Below the pieces are notes generated by a model, which saw only the letters and a list, made by a program, of their open reading frames with translations, did no database searches and was not told where the DNA came from. This document shows, piece by piece, positions 24,364-31,871 of a stretch of DNA of 45,803 nt. The position numbers and the translations under genes are program-made. Position 1 is the first letter of the stretch. Each line of letters begins with the position of its first letter. The stretch comes from Chloroflexota bacterium (lineage in GTDB: Bacteria > Chloroflexota > Limnocylindria > Limnocylindrales > CSP1-4), in contig JAJZRG010000023.1 of the NCBI GenBank assembly GCA_021802825.1, forward strand, positions 1-45,803, in the 5' to 3' direction.

Positions 24364-24840
24364 ATGGACGTCGGAGCACTCGCGGGGAGCGCCGGACTGT
24401 CTGCCGACACGGCCGCCACGGACCTCCTCACGCCATTGGGCGCGGGCACCATCGCCAAGGGCGGGGGCGACATCTCGGACGCTTTCGGACTGGGGCGGGA
24501 CGACTTCTTCAAGCTGTTCCTGTCCCAGCTTGCGAACCAGGATCCCATGAACCCGGTCGGCGACAAGGACTTCATCAACCAGCTGGCCCAGTTCACGATG
24601 ATCGACGCCCTCCAGGCGGTCAAGAGCGCCCTGACGGGCACGCAGCTGGCCGAGGCATCTGGCCTGATCGGACGCAGCATCCGGGGCGTGGACGTGGCGG
24701 GGGCCGCCGTTGACGGCGTCGTGGACCGCGTGGTCCAGGCGGACGGCAAGCTGGTGCTCATGATCGGCAGTCGGGCGGTGCGCCTCGACGACGTCACCGT
24801 CGTCGAGGTCGCCCAGGAGAGCCTGGGTTCGGTGGCGTGA
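24364..24840 (+). CDS. flgD: Flagellar hook assembly scaffold FlgD
   Basis: 158 residues. FlgD caps the growing hook. The family N-terminus is clear: LGRDDFFKLFLSQLANQDPM, then NPVGDKDFINQLAQFTMIDA. The C-terminal part is short (SGLIGRSIRGVDVAGAAVDG through VRLDDVTVVEV), so it is the compact form lacking the extra Fn3/tudor region seen in enterics. ATG is preceded by AAGGAGA at 6 bases, the best ribosome site in the operon. Confidence 0.95.
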   Translation: MDVGALAGSAGLSADTAATDLLTPLGAGTIAKGGGDISDAFGLGRDDFFKLFLSQLANQDPMNPVGDKDFINQLAQFTMIDALQAVKSALTGTQLAEASGLIGRSIRGVDVAGAAVDGVVDRVVQADGKLVLMIGSRAVRLDDVTVVEVAQESLGSVA

Positions 24841-25235
24841 CCGTGAACGAGGCGCGAGGTGCTGCCACCGTCCAGGTCCGACTCCCAGCAGCGACCGGGC
24901 CCGGGCCTGTCGCCGGAGAGCGGCCGATCACAACCGGCCCGCCCGTTTCCACCTTCGAGGACGAGCTCGCGAACGTTGCCCGGCCGGTCCACATCTCACG
25001 CCACGCCCAGAACCGGCTAGAGCGCCGAAACATCGACCTCCGCCCGGACGACCTCGCCCGCCTTCGCGGCGCGGTGGAGGCCCTCGCTCGCAAGGGCGCC
25101 CACCAGTCGGTGGTGATGCTCGACCAGCTCGCGCTCGTCGTCAACGTCCCGTCGGCCACCGTCGTGACGGCGGTCCAGCCCAGGAGCGGAAAGGAGTCCG
25201 TGTTCACGAGCATCGACAGCGTCGTCATCGCCTGA
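24837..25235 (+). CDS. Flagellar operon protein, TIGR02530 family
   Basis: 132 residues from GTG 24837 (overlapping the flgD stop); GTG 24843 is also possible. The conserved C-terminal ~75 residues match the small flagellar operon protein found between flgD and flgE in Firmicutes and other monoderms: VHISRHAQNRLERRNIDLRP, VVMLDQLALVVNVPSATVVT and ESVFTSIDSVVIA. The exact function is not established; the fixed position points to hook assembly. The N-terminal ~50 residues are variable and Pro-rich. Confidence 0.85.
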   Translation: MTVNEARGAATVQVRLPAATGPGPVAGERPITTGPPVSTFEDELANVARPVHISRHAQNRLERRNIDLRPDDLARLRGAVEALARKGAHQSVVMLDQLALVVNVPSATVVTAVQPRSGKESVFTSIDSVVIA

Positions 25236-25327
25236 CGACGACGGCAGCCCCGTCGCCGTCCCATCGGCTCGAACCCGCCATTCGTCGGACCTCCCGAAGG
25301 AGACGATCGGGTCCCGGGCCATCGATC

Positions 25328-25347
25328 GGGCGAGCAAGCGCTCGCCC
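25328..25347 (+). promoter_or_regulatory. Hairpin just before the flgE ribosome site
   Basis: Perfect 8-bp stem (GGGCGAGC / GCTCGCCC) with an AAGC loop, ending 4 bases before the GGGAG of flgE. It lies in the only sizeable gap (128 bases) of the operon. It could protect or restrict flgE translation; it lacks a T-run and is unlikely to terminate. Confidence 0.55.
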
Positions 25348-25363
25348 ACACGGGAGTCAGACC

Positions 25364-26635
25364 ATGCTTCGGTCCATGTTCTCGGCGATCTCCGGCCTGC
25401 GCGGCCATCAGATCATGATGGACGTCATCGGCAACAACATCGCCAACGTCAACACGGTGGGCTACAAGTCCGGCCGGATCAGCTTCCAGGACATCCTGTC
25501 CCAGACGCTCCGCGGCGCCACCTCGCCCAACGGCGGACTGGGCAGCATCAACCCGGCTCAGATCGGACTGGGCATGACGGTTGCCGGCATCGACGTCCTG
25601 CACACCCAGGGAAACCTCCAGTCCACCGGCAAGCTCACCGACATGGCCATCCAGGGCGACGGATTCTTCATCCTCGCGGACGGTGCCCGCCAGTACTACA
25701 CCCGCGACGGCGCATTCGACATCGCGATCGACGGGACGGTCGTCAATCCCGCGAGCGGGTTGAAGGTCCAGGGCTGGCAGGCGGACTCGTCCGGCGCCAT
25801 CGACACGACCTCGGCGCCCGGCAGCGTCCAGATCCCGATCGGCCAGCGCACGACCGCGCTTCCGACTTCGGCTGCCGAGCTGCGCGGCAACCTCGATGCC
25901 GCGGCTGCCGTCGGCGATACCGCGACGACGACACTCACCGTGTTCGACTCGCTCGGCGTGAGCCACTCGATCAAGATCACGTTCACCAAGAGCGCGGCCA
26001 ACGCGTGGGACTGGGCGGCGACGACCGATCCGACGGACACGGAGGCCTCGATCACGGCTGCCACGAGCACCGGTACGCTCACCTTCACCAGCAACGGCCT
26101 GATCGACACGGTCACCCCGACCCTCCCCACCGGTACCCTGTCGATCGACTTGGCTAACGGCGCCACGTCTCCGCTGTTGGTCGACGCGGCAGTCGATCCG
26201 CCCACCCTGGACTTCCTCCAGATGACCCAGTTCAGCGGTGCGAGCGAGCCGGTCGCGCACGCCAACGGCTTCACGTCCGGCTCCCTGGTGACCTTTGCCG
26301 TCGGCAACGGTGGCGAGATCACCGGGGTGTATTCCAACGGACAGACCGAGATCCTGGGCCAGATCGCGATGGCCAGCTTCCTCAACCCCGCGGGCCTGCT
26401 GCGCGCCGGCCAGAACACCTTCCAGACCTCCTCGGCGTCCGGCAGCCCCTCGATCGGCCGGCCCGGCCAGGGCAACCGCGGAACGGTCACCACGGGCGCA
26501 CTGGAGATGTCCAACGTCGACCTCGCGACGCAGTTCACCGGGATGATCACGGCGCAGCGCGGCTTCCAGGCCAACGGCCGTGTCATCACGTCGTCCGACG
26601 AGATGCTGCAGGAGCTCGTGAACCTCAAGCGGTAG
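25364..26635 (+). CDS. flgE: Flagellar hook protein FlgE
   Basis: 423 residues. The N-terminus MLRSMFSAISGLRGHQIMMD, then NNIANVNTVGYKSGRISFQD is diagnostic of FlgE. The middle has MAIQGDGFFILADGARQYYT, and the C-terminus has GALEMSNVDLATQFTGMITA and QRGFQANGRVITSSDEMLQE, forming the coiled hook core. ATG is preceded by GGGAG at 8 bases. It is the last flagellar gene visible in the plus-strand block. The variable outer domain is Thr/Ala-rich. Confidence 0.97.
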   Translation: MLRSMFSAISGLRGHQIMMDVIGNNIANVNTVGYKSGRISFQDILSQTLRGATSPNGGLGSINPAQIGLGMTVAGIDVLHTQGNLQSTGKLTDMAIQGDGFFILADGARQYYTRDGAFDIAIDGTVVNPASGLKVQGWQADSSGAIDTTSAPGSVQIPIGQRTTALPTSAAELRGNLDAAAAVGDTATTTLTVFDSLGVSHSIKITFTKSAANAWDWAATTDPTDTEASITAATSTGTLTFTSNGLIDTVTPTLPTGTLSIDLANGATSPLLVDAAVDPPTLDFLQMTQFSGASEPVAHANGFTSGSLVTFAVGNGGEITGVYSNGQTEILGQIAMASFLNPAGLLRAGQNTFQTSSASGSPSIGRPGQGNRGTVTTGALEMSNVDLATQFTGMITAQRGFQANGRVITSSDEMLQELVNLKR

Positions 26636-26665
26636 GACCTCCAGCCCGGCCGCGCCGGGCATGAA

Positions 26666-26714
26666 CGGCGGGACGAGGGACCGGTTCGGCTGAAGCCGCC
26701 CGCTCGTCCCGCCG
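26666..26714. terminator. Inverted repeat after flgE, likely terminator
   Basis: Arms 26666-26677 and 26703-26714 are perfect 12-bp complements enclosing a 25-base loop with a small inner stem. It lies 30 bases after the flgE stop and 12 bases before the next start. No T-run follows, so termination is plausible but unproven; an operator function for the next gene is also possible. Confidence 0.5.
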
Positions 26715-26725
26715 ACACCTCCGGG

Positions 26726-27880
26726 GTGAGCGCCCTCTATCCCCACCATCCTCGACCACAGGCTGCCGTGCTCGCGGCCCTGGTCGTGTTCGGCCTGCGG
26801 CTGGCCACCCCAGCAGTTGCGCACGGGAACGGAATCGGCGACCTGTACGCGGCAGCCGAAGGGGCGGTACTCGAACTTCACGCGGCGTCCGGCAAGGTCG
26901 TCGGGGCGGTCGACATGTCGCCCGATCCCTCGTCAATCGCATTCAGCAACGACGGCCGGTCCCTGTACGTGGCGACCGGAGCGCGGGAAGTCGCCCGAAT
27001 CGACATCCAGACCATCCAGGTCCAGGAGGTCCTGGCCATGCCCACTGAGATCACGGCGATCGCCGTGCCGCGCGGGACGACGGCAGTGGCGGCGGGCCCA
27101 GGCGGCAGGGAGCTCCTGCTGGCCGATCTCGAGAGCCGAGCGGTGCACCGGACTTCGCCGCTGCCGGGGGCTGCCGATCTCCTGGCTGCCGATCGCCGCG
27201 AGTTCCGCGCCCTGGCCGCACGCTCCGGCTCGACATGGCTGGCCGTCGTCGACGCCGCCACGGCGGCAGTGTCCATCCTCGACGTGCAGGCCCGGGTGGT
27301 GGGGCTCGCGGTGGACCGCGCCGGCGGTGCCGGGTTTGTCGTCACCGAGGCCCCGGATCAGCTGCTCCGAATCCGCCTCGACCACCCGGCGGTGCTGTGG
27401 ACCGTCGGTCTTCCATCGGCGCCGACCGCAGTCACCTCGACGGCCTTCGGTCCAGTGGTGGCGGGCGCCAGCGAGTCTTGGACGACGGATGGCCTGGCCG
27501 CGAGGGCATGGTCCTCGGAGGGGGCGCCGTCCGGGGTCGTCGCCGCCAGCGACGATGGGGATTTCGTCTACCTCGGCCAGCCAAGCGGAGTCCTCGCGAT
27601 CGGCCGGGGAGGCAGGATCGACCGGGTGATCGGACTTGGCTCGAGGGGCGGAGCCCATGGGCTCGCTGCCTTTCCGGCCCGCGCGTCACTTGCAACGACC
27701 GGCGCGTCAACCTCCCCGCCCGCTTCGGTCGCGATGCCCGTAACCTCGACCCTGCCCGAGCAGAGCCGGGCCTTGGCGGACCGGTCCGGCCTGTTCCTCG
27801 TGGCTGCGGCGGTGTTTCTCGTCCTGCTCGCTGCGGGCCTGGTCGTCGTCCACCGCCTCCCGCCGCGCGTGCGTGACTGA
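26726..27880 (+). CDS. Secreted, C-terminally anchored beta-propeller protein, function unknown
   Basis: 384 residues from GTG 26726. Residues 1-32 form a signal peptide with a likely cut after AVA (TPAVAHGNG). The body has repeated beta-propeller (YVTN/WD-like) blades, for example DPSSIAFSNDGRSLYVATGA and GVVAASDDGDFVYLGQPSGV. A Ser/Thr/Pro linker (about 330-350) leads to a single membrane helix (359-377) and a short basic tail, so the propeller would face outside. No catalytic motif is seen. It starts 90 bases after flgE behind a terminator-like palindrome, so co-regulation with the flagellum is uncertain. I do not recognise a named family. Confidence 0.8.
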   Translation: MSALYPHHPRPQAAVLAALVVFGLRLATPAVAHGNGIGDLYAAAEGAVLELHAASGKVVGAVDMSPDPSSIAFSNDGRSLYVATGAREVARIDIQTIQVQEVLAMPTEITAIAVPRGTTAVAAGPGGRELLLADLESRAVHRTSPLPGAADLLAADRREFRALAARSGSTWLAVVDAATAAVSILDVQARVVGLAVDRAGGAGFVVTEAPDQLLRIRLDHPAVLWTVGLPSAPTAVTSTAFGPVVAGASESWTTDGLAARAWSSEGAPSGVVAASDDGDFVYLGQPSGVLAIGRGGRIDRVIGLGSRGGAHGLAAFPARASLATTGASTSPPASVAMPVTSTLPEQSRALADRSGLFLVAAAVFLVLLAAGLVVVHRLPPRVRD

Positions 27881-28081
27881 CCTTCGCGGCAGACCGGGCG
27901 AGACGGCGGAGCGTCCGGTGCTCCGGCGTCCCAAGTGACGGGGAAGGCAGCGCATACGCTGCAGATCGCTGAATACGCCTGCCAATGAAGCGACCCCACA
28001 GCCGGGCCGCCGCCACTGGAGCACGCCGCGGTGCTCCATCCGGCCGGAGCAGCCGACGGCAGGGACGGCAGGCATTGGTCC
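27881..28081. terminator. Hairpin-rich spacer between convergent genes
   Basis: Three perfect stems follow the beta-propeller stop: 27907-27912/27920-27925, 27947-27952/27957-27962 (loop CATA) and 28018-28024/28031-28037 (7 bp). No gene is seen on either strand. The stems probably end transcription from both sides; none has a T-run. Confidence 0.45.
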
Positions 28082-28207
28082 CTACCCTTCCATCGGTGTC
28101 GGCCACCTCGTCGATCCCGGCCGAAATCGGAGTGCCATCGGTGTGCCGTTGATCAGGATCGGCTGGAGCCCGGCCCGATCGGGCGCGCCCTCGACGCGGC
28201 CGGTCAC
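28082..28207 (-). CDS. Possible 41-residue protein coupled to the esterase gene
   Basis: A GTG (28205-28207) overlaps the esterase TGA in the GTGA arrangement used throughout this window and opens a 41-residue frame to TAG at 28082. The peptide has a composition unlike random antisense frames (centre LQPILINGTPMALRFRP, end RWPTPMEG) and no membrane segment. It could be a small translationally coupled protein or the tail of a decayed gene. No family is recognised. Confidence 0.38.
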   Translation of the reverse strand: MTGRVEGAPDRAGLQPILINGTPMALRFRPGSTRWPTPMEG

Positions 28208-29184
28208 CCCGCTCCGGTGCCGAGTCGCTCGCGCAGCCACCGCAACTTGGCCGCATCCTGGAAGCCCTGACCACCTTCGTGGTCGTTGAAGGGGTACTCG
28301 AGGATCTCCTTGGGCCCGCCGTAGGCGTTGTACGCGGCGTAGACCGTGGAGGGCGGGCAGACGCGATCCATCAGCCCGACCGAGAACAGCGCCGGCGCGG
28401 TGGCCGACCGGCCCAGGACCGCCACGTCGAAGTACGAGAGCGTCGTCAAGGCGGCCTCGACGTGATCCCGATGCAGCTTGAGATAGCGGACGATCTCGCC
28501 GTAGGGGTCGCTGTCGGCGACCGTGATCGCCCGCGGGAAATCGCACAGGAACGGGACGTCCGGCATGGTGGCGGCGATGTCGGGAACGAGGGCCGCGACG
28601 GCGATGCTGATCCCCCCGCCCTGGCTCCCGCCGGTTACGGCGATGCGCCCGGCATCGATGGCCGGATGGGCCCGCGCCGCCTCGACCGCGCGGACGGCGT
28701 CCGCGAAGACCCGCCGGTAGTAGTACGTCCGCGGATCGAGGATCCCCTGGGTCATGAACCCCGGATGGGACGGCGCGCCGGTCGCGTCCGGATCCGGCGT
28801 CTCGCCGACCGCCCAGCTCGAACCCTGCCCCCGGGTGTCCATCACGAAGTGGGCGTACCCGGCCGCAGCCCACAGGATTCGCTCGTGAGCAAGCCCGCGG
28901 CCGCCGCCGTAGCCGAGGTACTCGACGACGGCCGGCAAGGGGGCCCGGCCGCCCTCGGGCAGATGGAGCCAGGCCCGGACGGGCGAGCCGGCAAAGCCGG
29001 CGAAGGTGGCGTCGAACGTGGCGATCACCGCGAGGCCGTTGTCGCGCCGTTCGAACGAGGCGTCCAGGTCGTGGGCGCGGGTCTCTGCCAACGTGGTCGA
29101 CCAGAACGTCGCCAGGTCTGGCGGACGGACGAGGTCTGGTCCGTACGACCTGAGCTCGGCCAGCGGCAGGTCCTCGTGTGGCAC
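28204..29184 (-). CDS. Acetylxylan esterase / cephalosporin-C deacetylase (CE7, AXE1 family)
   Basis: 326 residues from GTG 29182-29184, with GGAGG 10 bases upstream. This is an alpha/beta-hydrolase of the AXE1 family, which removes acetyl groups from xylo- and other oligosaccharides in the cytoplasm. The family triad is visible: S187 in GGSQGG, D273 in GLMDRVCPPS, H302 in FNDHEGG. Also typical are VMDTRGQGSS and the DPRTYYYRRVFADAVRAVE segment. Length and lack of signal peptide match CE7 enzymes. It sits divergent from a LacI regulator and near GH130 and sugar import genes, so acetylated oligosaccharides taken up by the cell are the likely substrate. Confidence 0.93.
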   Translation of the reverse strand: MPHEDLPLAELRSYGPDLVRPPDLATFWSTTLAETRAHDLDASFERRDNGLAVIATFDATFAGFAGSPVRAWLHLPEGGRAPLPAVVEYLGYGGGRGLAHERILWAAAGYAHFVMDTRGQGSSWAVGETPDPDATGAPSHPGFMTQGILDPRTYYYRRVFADAVRAVEAARAHPAIDAGRIAVTGGSQGGGISIAVAALVPDIAATMPDVPFLCDFPRAITVADSDPYGEIVRYLKLHRDHVEAALTTLSYFDVAVLGRSATAPALFSVGLMDRVCPPSTVYAAYNAYGGPKEILEYPFNDHEGGQGFQDAAKLRWLRERLGTGAG

Positions 29185-29288
29185 TCGCGCGGTTCCTCCA
29201 GGGTGACGCGATCCAGGTGACGCACTCGCCGCACGAAACGCTGGGCGATGGCGGCACGACGCCGGGCGTCAAGCGGCGCGGCCTCTGC

Positions 29289-29318
29289 AACGTAGGCGGC
29301 CAGGTGCTGAACTGTCAA
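29289..29318 (-). promoter_or_regulatory. Sigma-70-like promoter of the esterase gene
   Basis: On the minus strand TTGACA (29318-29313), an 18-base spacer and TACGTT (29294-29289). It would give a leader of about 100 bases before the GTG at 29184. Confidence 0.5.
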
Positions 29319-29400
29319 GCGCAGCGACCAGAGAACGTCAACTAATCGCGTCCCTCCAGTGCGTCCGGGTCAGGTCCCTTGGACAGGCGATCGGCGGCAA

Positions 29401-29429
29401 TTGACGAGGTTGAAGGCGACTGATAGTGT
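29401..29429 (+). promoter_or_regulatory. Promoter of the lacI-type gene
   Basis: TTGACG (29401-29406), a 17-base spacer and TAGTGT (29424-29429). Transcription would begin near 29436, only a few bases before the GTG start at 29439, so the message would be essentially leaderless; no Shine-Dalgarno site is present. Confidence 0.5.
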
Positions 29430-29450
29430 GAGCTCACGGTGAGCGCACAC
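29426..29450. promoter_or_regulatory. 25-bp palindromic operator over the regulator start codon
   Basis: Left arm 29426-29437 and right arm 29439-29450 are complementary at 11 of 12 positions around a central G; the left arm also contains the perfect palindrome GTGAGCTCAC. It overlaps both the -10 element and the GTG start of the LacI-type gene, the expected layout for autorepression. Confidence 0.6.
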
Positions 29451-30524
29451 GATCCGACCAGGGACGACGGCCGGAGGCGGGTCACTCTGGCCGACGTCGC
29501 TCGGGCGACCGGCGTTTCCGCGGCGGCGGTTTCGCTTGCGGTTCGCGGCGAGCCGGGAGTCAGTCGCGAAACTCGCGAGCGTGTCGTCGAAACGGCGCGA
29601 CGGCTGGGTTACCGCGGTGTCAGCCGGTCGAGCCAGCGGCGGACTCGGCAGCTGACCATCGGGCTGATCATCAAGTCTCCCGTGGGCGACGCTCCCGAGG
29701 TGAACCGCTTCTACTCGCCGGTGATGGCCGGCATCGAGGAGATCTGCCGGATCCGCGAGGTGGATCTGCTCTTCGCCGCCATGCCCGTCGACGATGACTA
29801 CTACCCGATCGAGGTCCCGCGACTCGTCACCGAGCGAGCGATGGACGGCTTGATCGTCGTCGGCGCACACCTGAGCCATGGCACGACCGCCCTGCTGGAG
29901 GACGGCCCACCGGCAGTCCTCGTCGACGCCTACGCCCAGGACGTCGCAATGGACTCGGTGGTCAGCGACAACGTCGGCGGCGCCCGCGCGGCGGTCGGCC
30001 ACCTCATCGGCCAGGGCCACCGCGAGATCGCGATCGTGGGCACCAGGCCCGATTCGTTTCCGAGCATTCTCCAGCGGCGCCGTGGTTATGAGCAGGCGAT
30101 CGCCGAAGCCGAGCTGCGGCCGCGCTACATCGATGTCGCGTACGCGCCCCCGGAGGCGGCAGCCAAGGTCGCCCTGGAGCACGTCCGCGCGGACCCGAGC
30201 CTCACGGCGGTATTCTGCTGCAACGACGCTGTGGCCGTTGCCCTGATCCAGGACGCGCAGCAGGCCGGTCTGGACGTGCCTGGTCGGCTGTCAGTCGTCG
30301 GCTACGACGACATCGATCTCGCCCGTTATGTGTCGCCCCAGCTGACGACGATGGCCGTCGACAAGCTGGGCATGGGCCGGCTGGCCGTCACCCTGCTGCT
30401 CCATCGCCTCGAGTTCGGCGGGGCGACAGTGACTCAGGCATTCATTCGACCCCGCCTCGTCGAGCGCTCCTCCGTGCGGGCGATCGAGCCCCGGCCGGTC
30501 GACCGCGACCCCGTCCAGGCCTGA
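29439..30524 (+). CDS. LacI-family transcriptional regulator
   Basis: 361 residues from GTG 29439. The N-terminal helix-turn-helix is canonical (VTLADVARATGVSAAAVSLA, then VSRETRERVVETARRLGYR, about residues 14-58). The remainder is a periplasmic-binding-protein-like sugar sensor, with ERAMDGLIVVGAHL, VVSDNVGGARAAVGHLIGQG, FCCNDAVAVALIQDAQQAGL and LSVVGYDDIDLARYVSPQLT. It is divergent from the esterase and upstream of GH130 and importer genes, so it most likely represses this sugar locus until an oligosaccharide binds. The effector is inferred to be a mannoside or related sugar. Confidence 0.95.
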   Translation: MSAHDPTRDDGRRRVTLADVARATGVSAAAVSLAVRGEPGVSRETRERVVETARRLGYRGVSRSSQRRTRQLTIGLIIKSPVGDAPEVNRFYSPVMAGIEEICRIREVDLLFAAMPVDDDYYPIEVPRLVTERAMDGLIVVGAHLSHGTTALLEDGPPAVLVDAYAQDVAMDSVVSDNVGGARAAVGHLIGQGHREIAIVGTRPDSFPSILQRRRGYEQAIAEAELRPRYIDVAYAPPEAAAKVALEHVRADPSLTAVFCCNDAVAVALIQDAQQAGLDVPGRLSVVGYDDIDLARYVSPQLTTMAVDKLGMGRLAVTLLLHRLEFGGATVTQAFIRPRLVERSSVRAIEPRPVDRDPVQA

Positions 30525-30556
30525 TCGCCCGCGACCGTGGGGGCCCCGCGCCGAGG

Positions 30557-31567
30557 TTAGCGACGCTGCCGCAGCGAGTCGAGAACCTCCGACAGGTGGC
30601 CGTAGGCCAGGCACGTGACGGTGTCGGCGGCTCCGTAGTAGATCGCCAGCCGATCGGCGTCGCGATCGACCAGGGCGGCGCAGGGGAAGACGACGTTCGG
30701 CACGTCACCGACCTGCTCGTAGCTGACCTGCGGCGAGAGGAGATAGTCGCGCCCTCGGGCGATCACCTTCCACGGCTCATCGAGGTCGAGCAGGGCCGCG
30801 CCCATCGAATAGACGAAACCGTTGCATGACGTCAGGACGCCGTGGTAGATCAGCAGCCAGCCTTCCGATGTCTCGATCGGGACCGGGCCGGCCCCGACCT
30901 TGGTCGACGCCCAGCCCCATGGCTCCGGCGCCATCACCCGGCGGTGGCGGCCCCAGTGGATAAGGTCCGGGCTCTCCGAGTAGAAGATGCTGCCGAACGG
31001 CGTGTGGCCGTTGTCGCTCGGCCGGCTCAGCATCGCGTAGCGATCGCCGATCCGTCGCGGAAAGAGCACGCCGTTGCGATTGAACGGCAGGAAGGCGTTG
31101 TCGAGCTGAGTGAACGACTGGAAGTCGCGCGTCCAGGCGACCCCGACCGTCGGGCCATGGTAGCCGCTGCACCAGGTGACGTAGAAGCGATCCTCGAGCC
31201 AGGTCACTCGCGGGTCGTAGGCGTGCTCGAAGGAAGCGTGCAGGTCGGCCACCCGATCATCGCTCGGCAGGAACACGATCGGCTCGTGATCGATCTGCCA
31301 GCTGATCCCGTCAGCGCTTCGACCGGCGTGGAGGTTCATCGTCCGCGATCGGTCGTCCACCCGAAACACCCCGGCGAAGCCGCCCTCGAACGGGACCACC
31401 GCCGAGTTGAAAATGCTGTTGGAGCGCGGCAGCAGGTCGCGAGGAATGATCGGGTTGTGCCGTGACCGCCACAGCGGGTCGGTACCGGACGCCCGCTCCT
31501 CCCATGGCATCGAAGACGATGCGGCGGCCTGGTCGCGGTTCGATCCTGGCCCGAGGGTCGTCGTCAT
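30557..31567 (-). CDS. GH130 family glycoside phosphorylase/hydrolase
   Basis: 336 residues. GH130 enzymes are five-bladed propellers acting on beta-mannosides, mostly as phosphorylases that release mannose 1-phosphate. Seen here: the Asp-containing motif [17 protein letters not shown] (the Asp is the family proton donor), [42 protein letters not shown] and [20 protein letters not shown] followed by IYYGAADT. There is no signal peptide, so it is intracellular. ATG 31567 follows GAGAGGA at 7 bases. It is convergent with the LacI gene and divergent from the sugar importer. The exact linkage, and phosphorylase versus hydrolase, cannot be told from sequence alone. Confidence 0.92.
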   Translation of the reverse strand: MTTTLGPGSNRDQAAASSSMPWEERASGTDPLWRSRHNPIIPRDLLPRSNSIFNSAVVPFEGGFAGVFRVDDRSRTMNLHAGRSADGISWQIDHEPIVFLPSDDRVADLHASFEHAYDPRVTWLEDRFYVTWCSGYHGPTVGVAWTRDFQSFTQLDNAFLPFNRNGVLFPRRIGDRYAMLSRPSDNGHTPFGSIFYSESPDLIHWGRHRRVMAPEPWGWASTKVGAGPVPIETSEGWLLIYHGVLTSCNGFVYSMGAALLDLDEPWKVIARGRDYLLSPQVSYEQVGDVPNVVFPCAALVDRDADRLAIYYGAADTVTCLAYGHLSEVLDSLRQRR

Positions 31568-31665
31568 TCGGTCGGTCCTCTCGTGGGTGGGGCAACAGGC
31601 GAAGCACGAGCGCCGGCGCTGGGGTTGCCTGACCGTATGCGCCGCCGATAGTAGCAGTTCTCAGG

Positions 31666-31695
31666 TTTCTAGTGTAGTTTCCAGTTGTCTGTCAA
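31666..31695 (-). promoter_or_regulatory. Promoter of the GH130 gene
   Basis: Minus strand: TTGACA (31695-31690), 18 bases, TAGAAA (31671-31666). It overlaps the palindrome at 31676-31703 and lies back to back with the importer promoter. Confidence 0.45.
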
Positions 31696-31703
31696 CTCAA
31701 ACT
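31676..31703. promoter_or_regulatory. Nested palindrome in the GH130/importer divergent promoter
   Basis: Two nested inverted pairs: outer AGTTT (31676-31680) with AAACT (31699-31703), inner AGTTG (31683-31687) with CAACT (31693-31697). It covers the -35 element of the GH130 promoter and ends 3 bases before that of the importer, an ideal position for a regulator controlling both. The stretch is AT-rich compared with its surroundings. Confidence 0.5.
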
Positions 31704-31706
31704 GAC

Positions 31707-31736
31707 TTGACAACGCGTCCGGCGCGAGTGTAGCGT
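31707..31736 (+). promoter_or_regulatory. Promoter of the sugar importer operon
   Basis: TTGACA (31707-31712), an 18-base spacer and TAGCGT (31731-31736). It lies about 130 bases before the binding-protein ATG at 31872; the leader between them shows no gene. Confidence 0.55.
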
Positions 31737-31871
31737 AACCACGTCCCGGAAGAGGACCAGGCGTCACGGACGGGACCGGGTTTGTCGAACCGCCGGACGC
31801 ACCCCGGTCCCGGTGAGGAGCCGTGCCGAGTCCGGATGGGTATCCAGAGAAGGCAGGAGAGGGCAACCACG

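Noticed and set aside
24794..26881. Very long open frame antisense to flgE
   Set aside because: It is the complement of a GC-rich gene; composition is Arg/Gly/Asp-rich without any domain, and flgE on the other strand is unambiguous.
29185..29318. Short frame starting at 29318 just before the esterase gene
   Set aside because: It runs out of frame into the esterase, its start overlaps the likely -35 element and it has no ribosome site.
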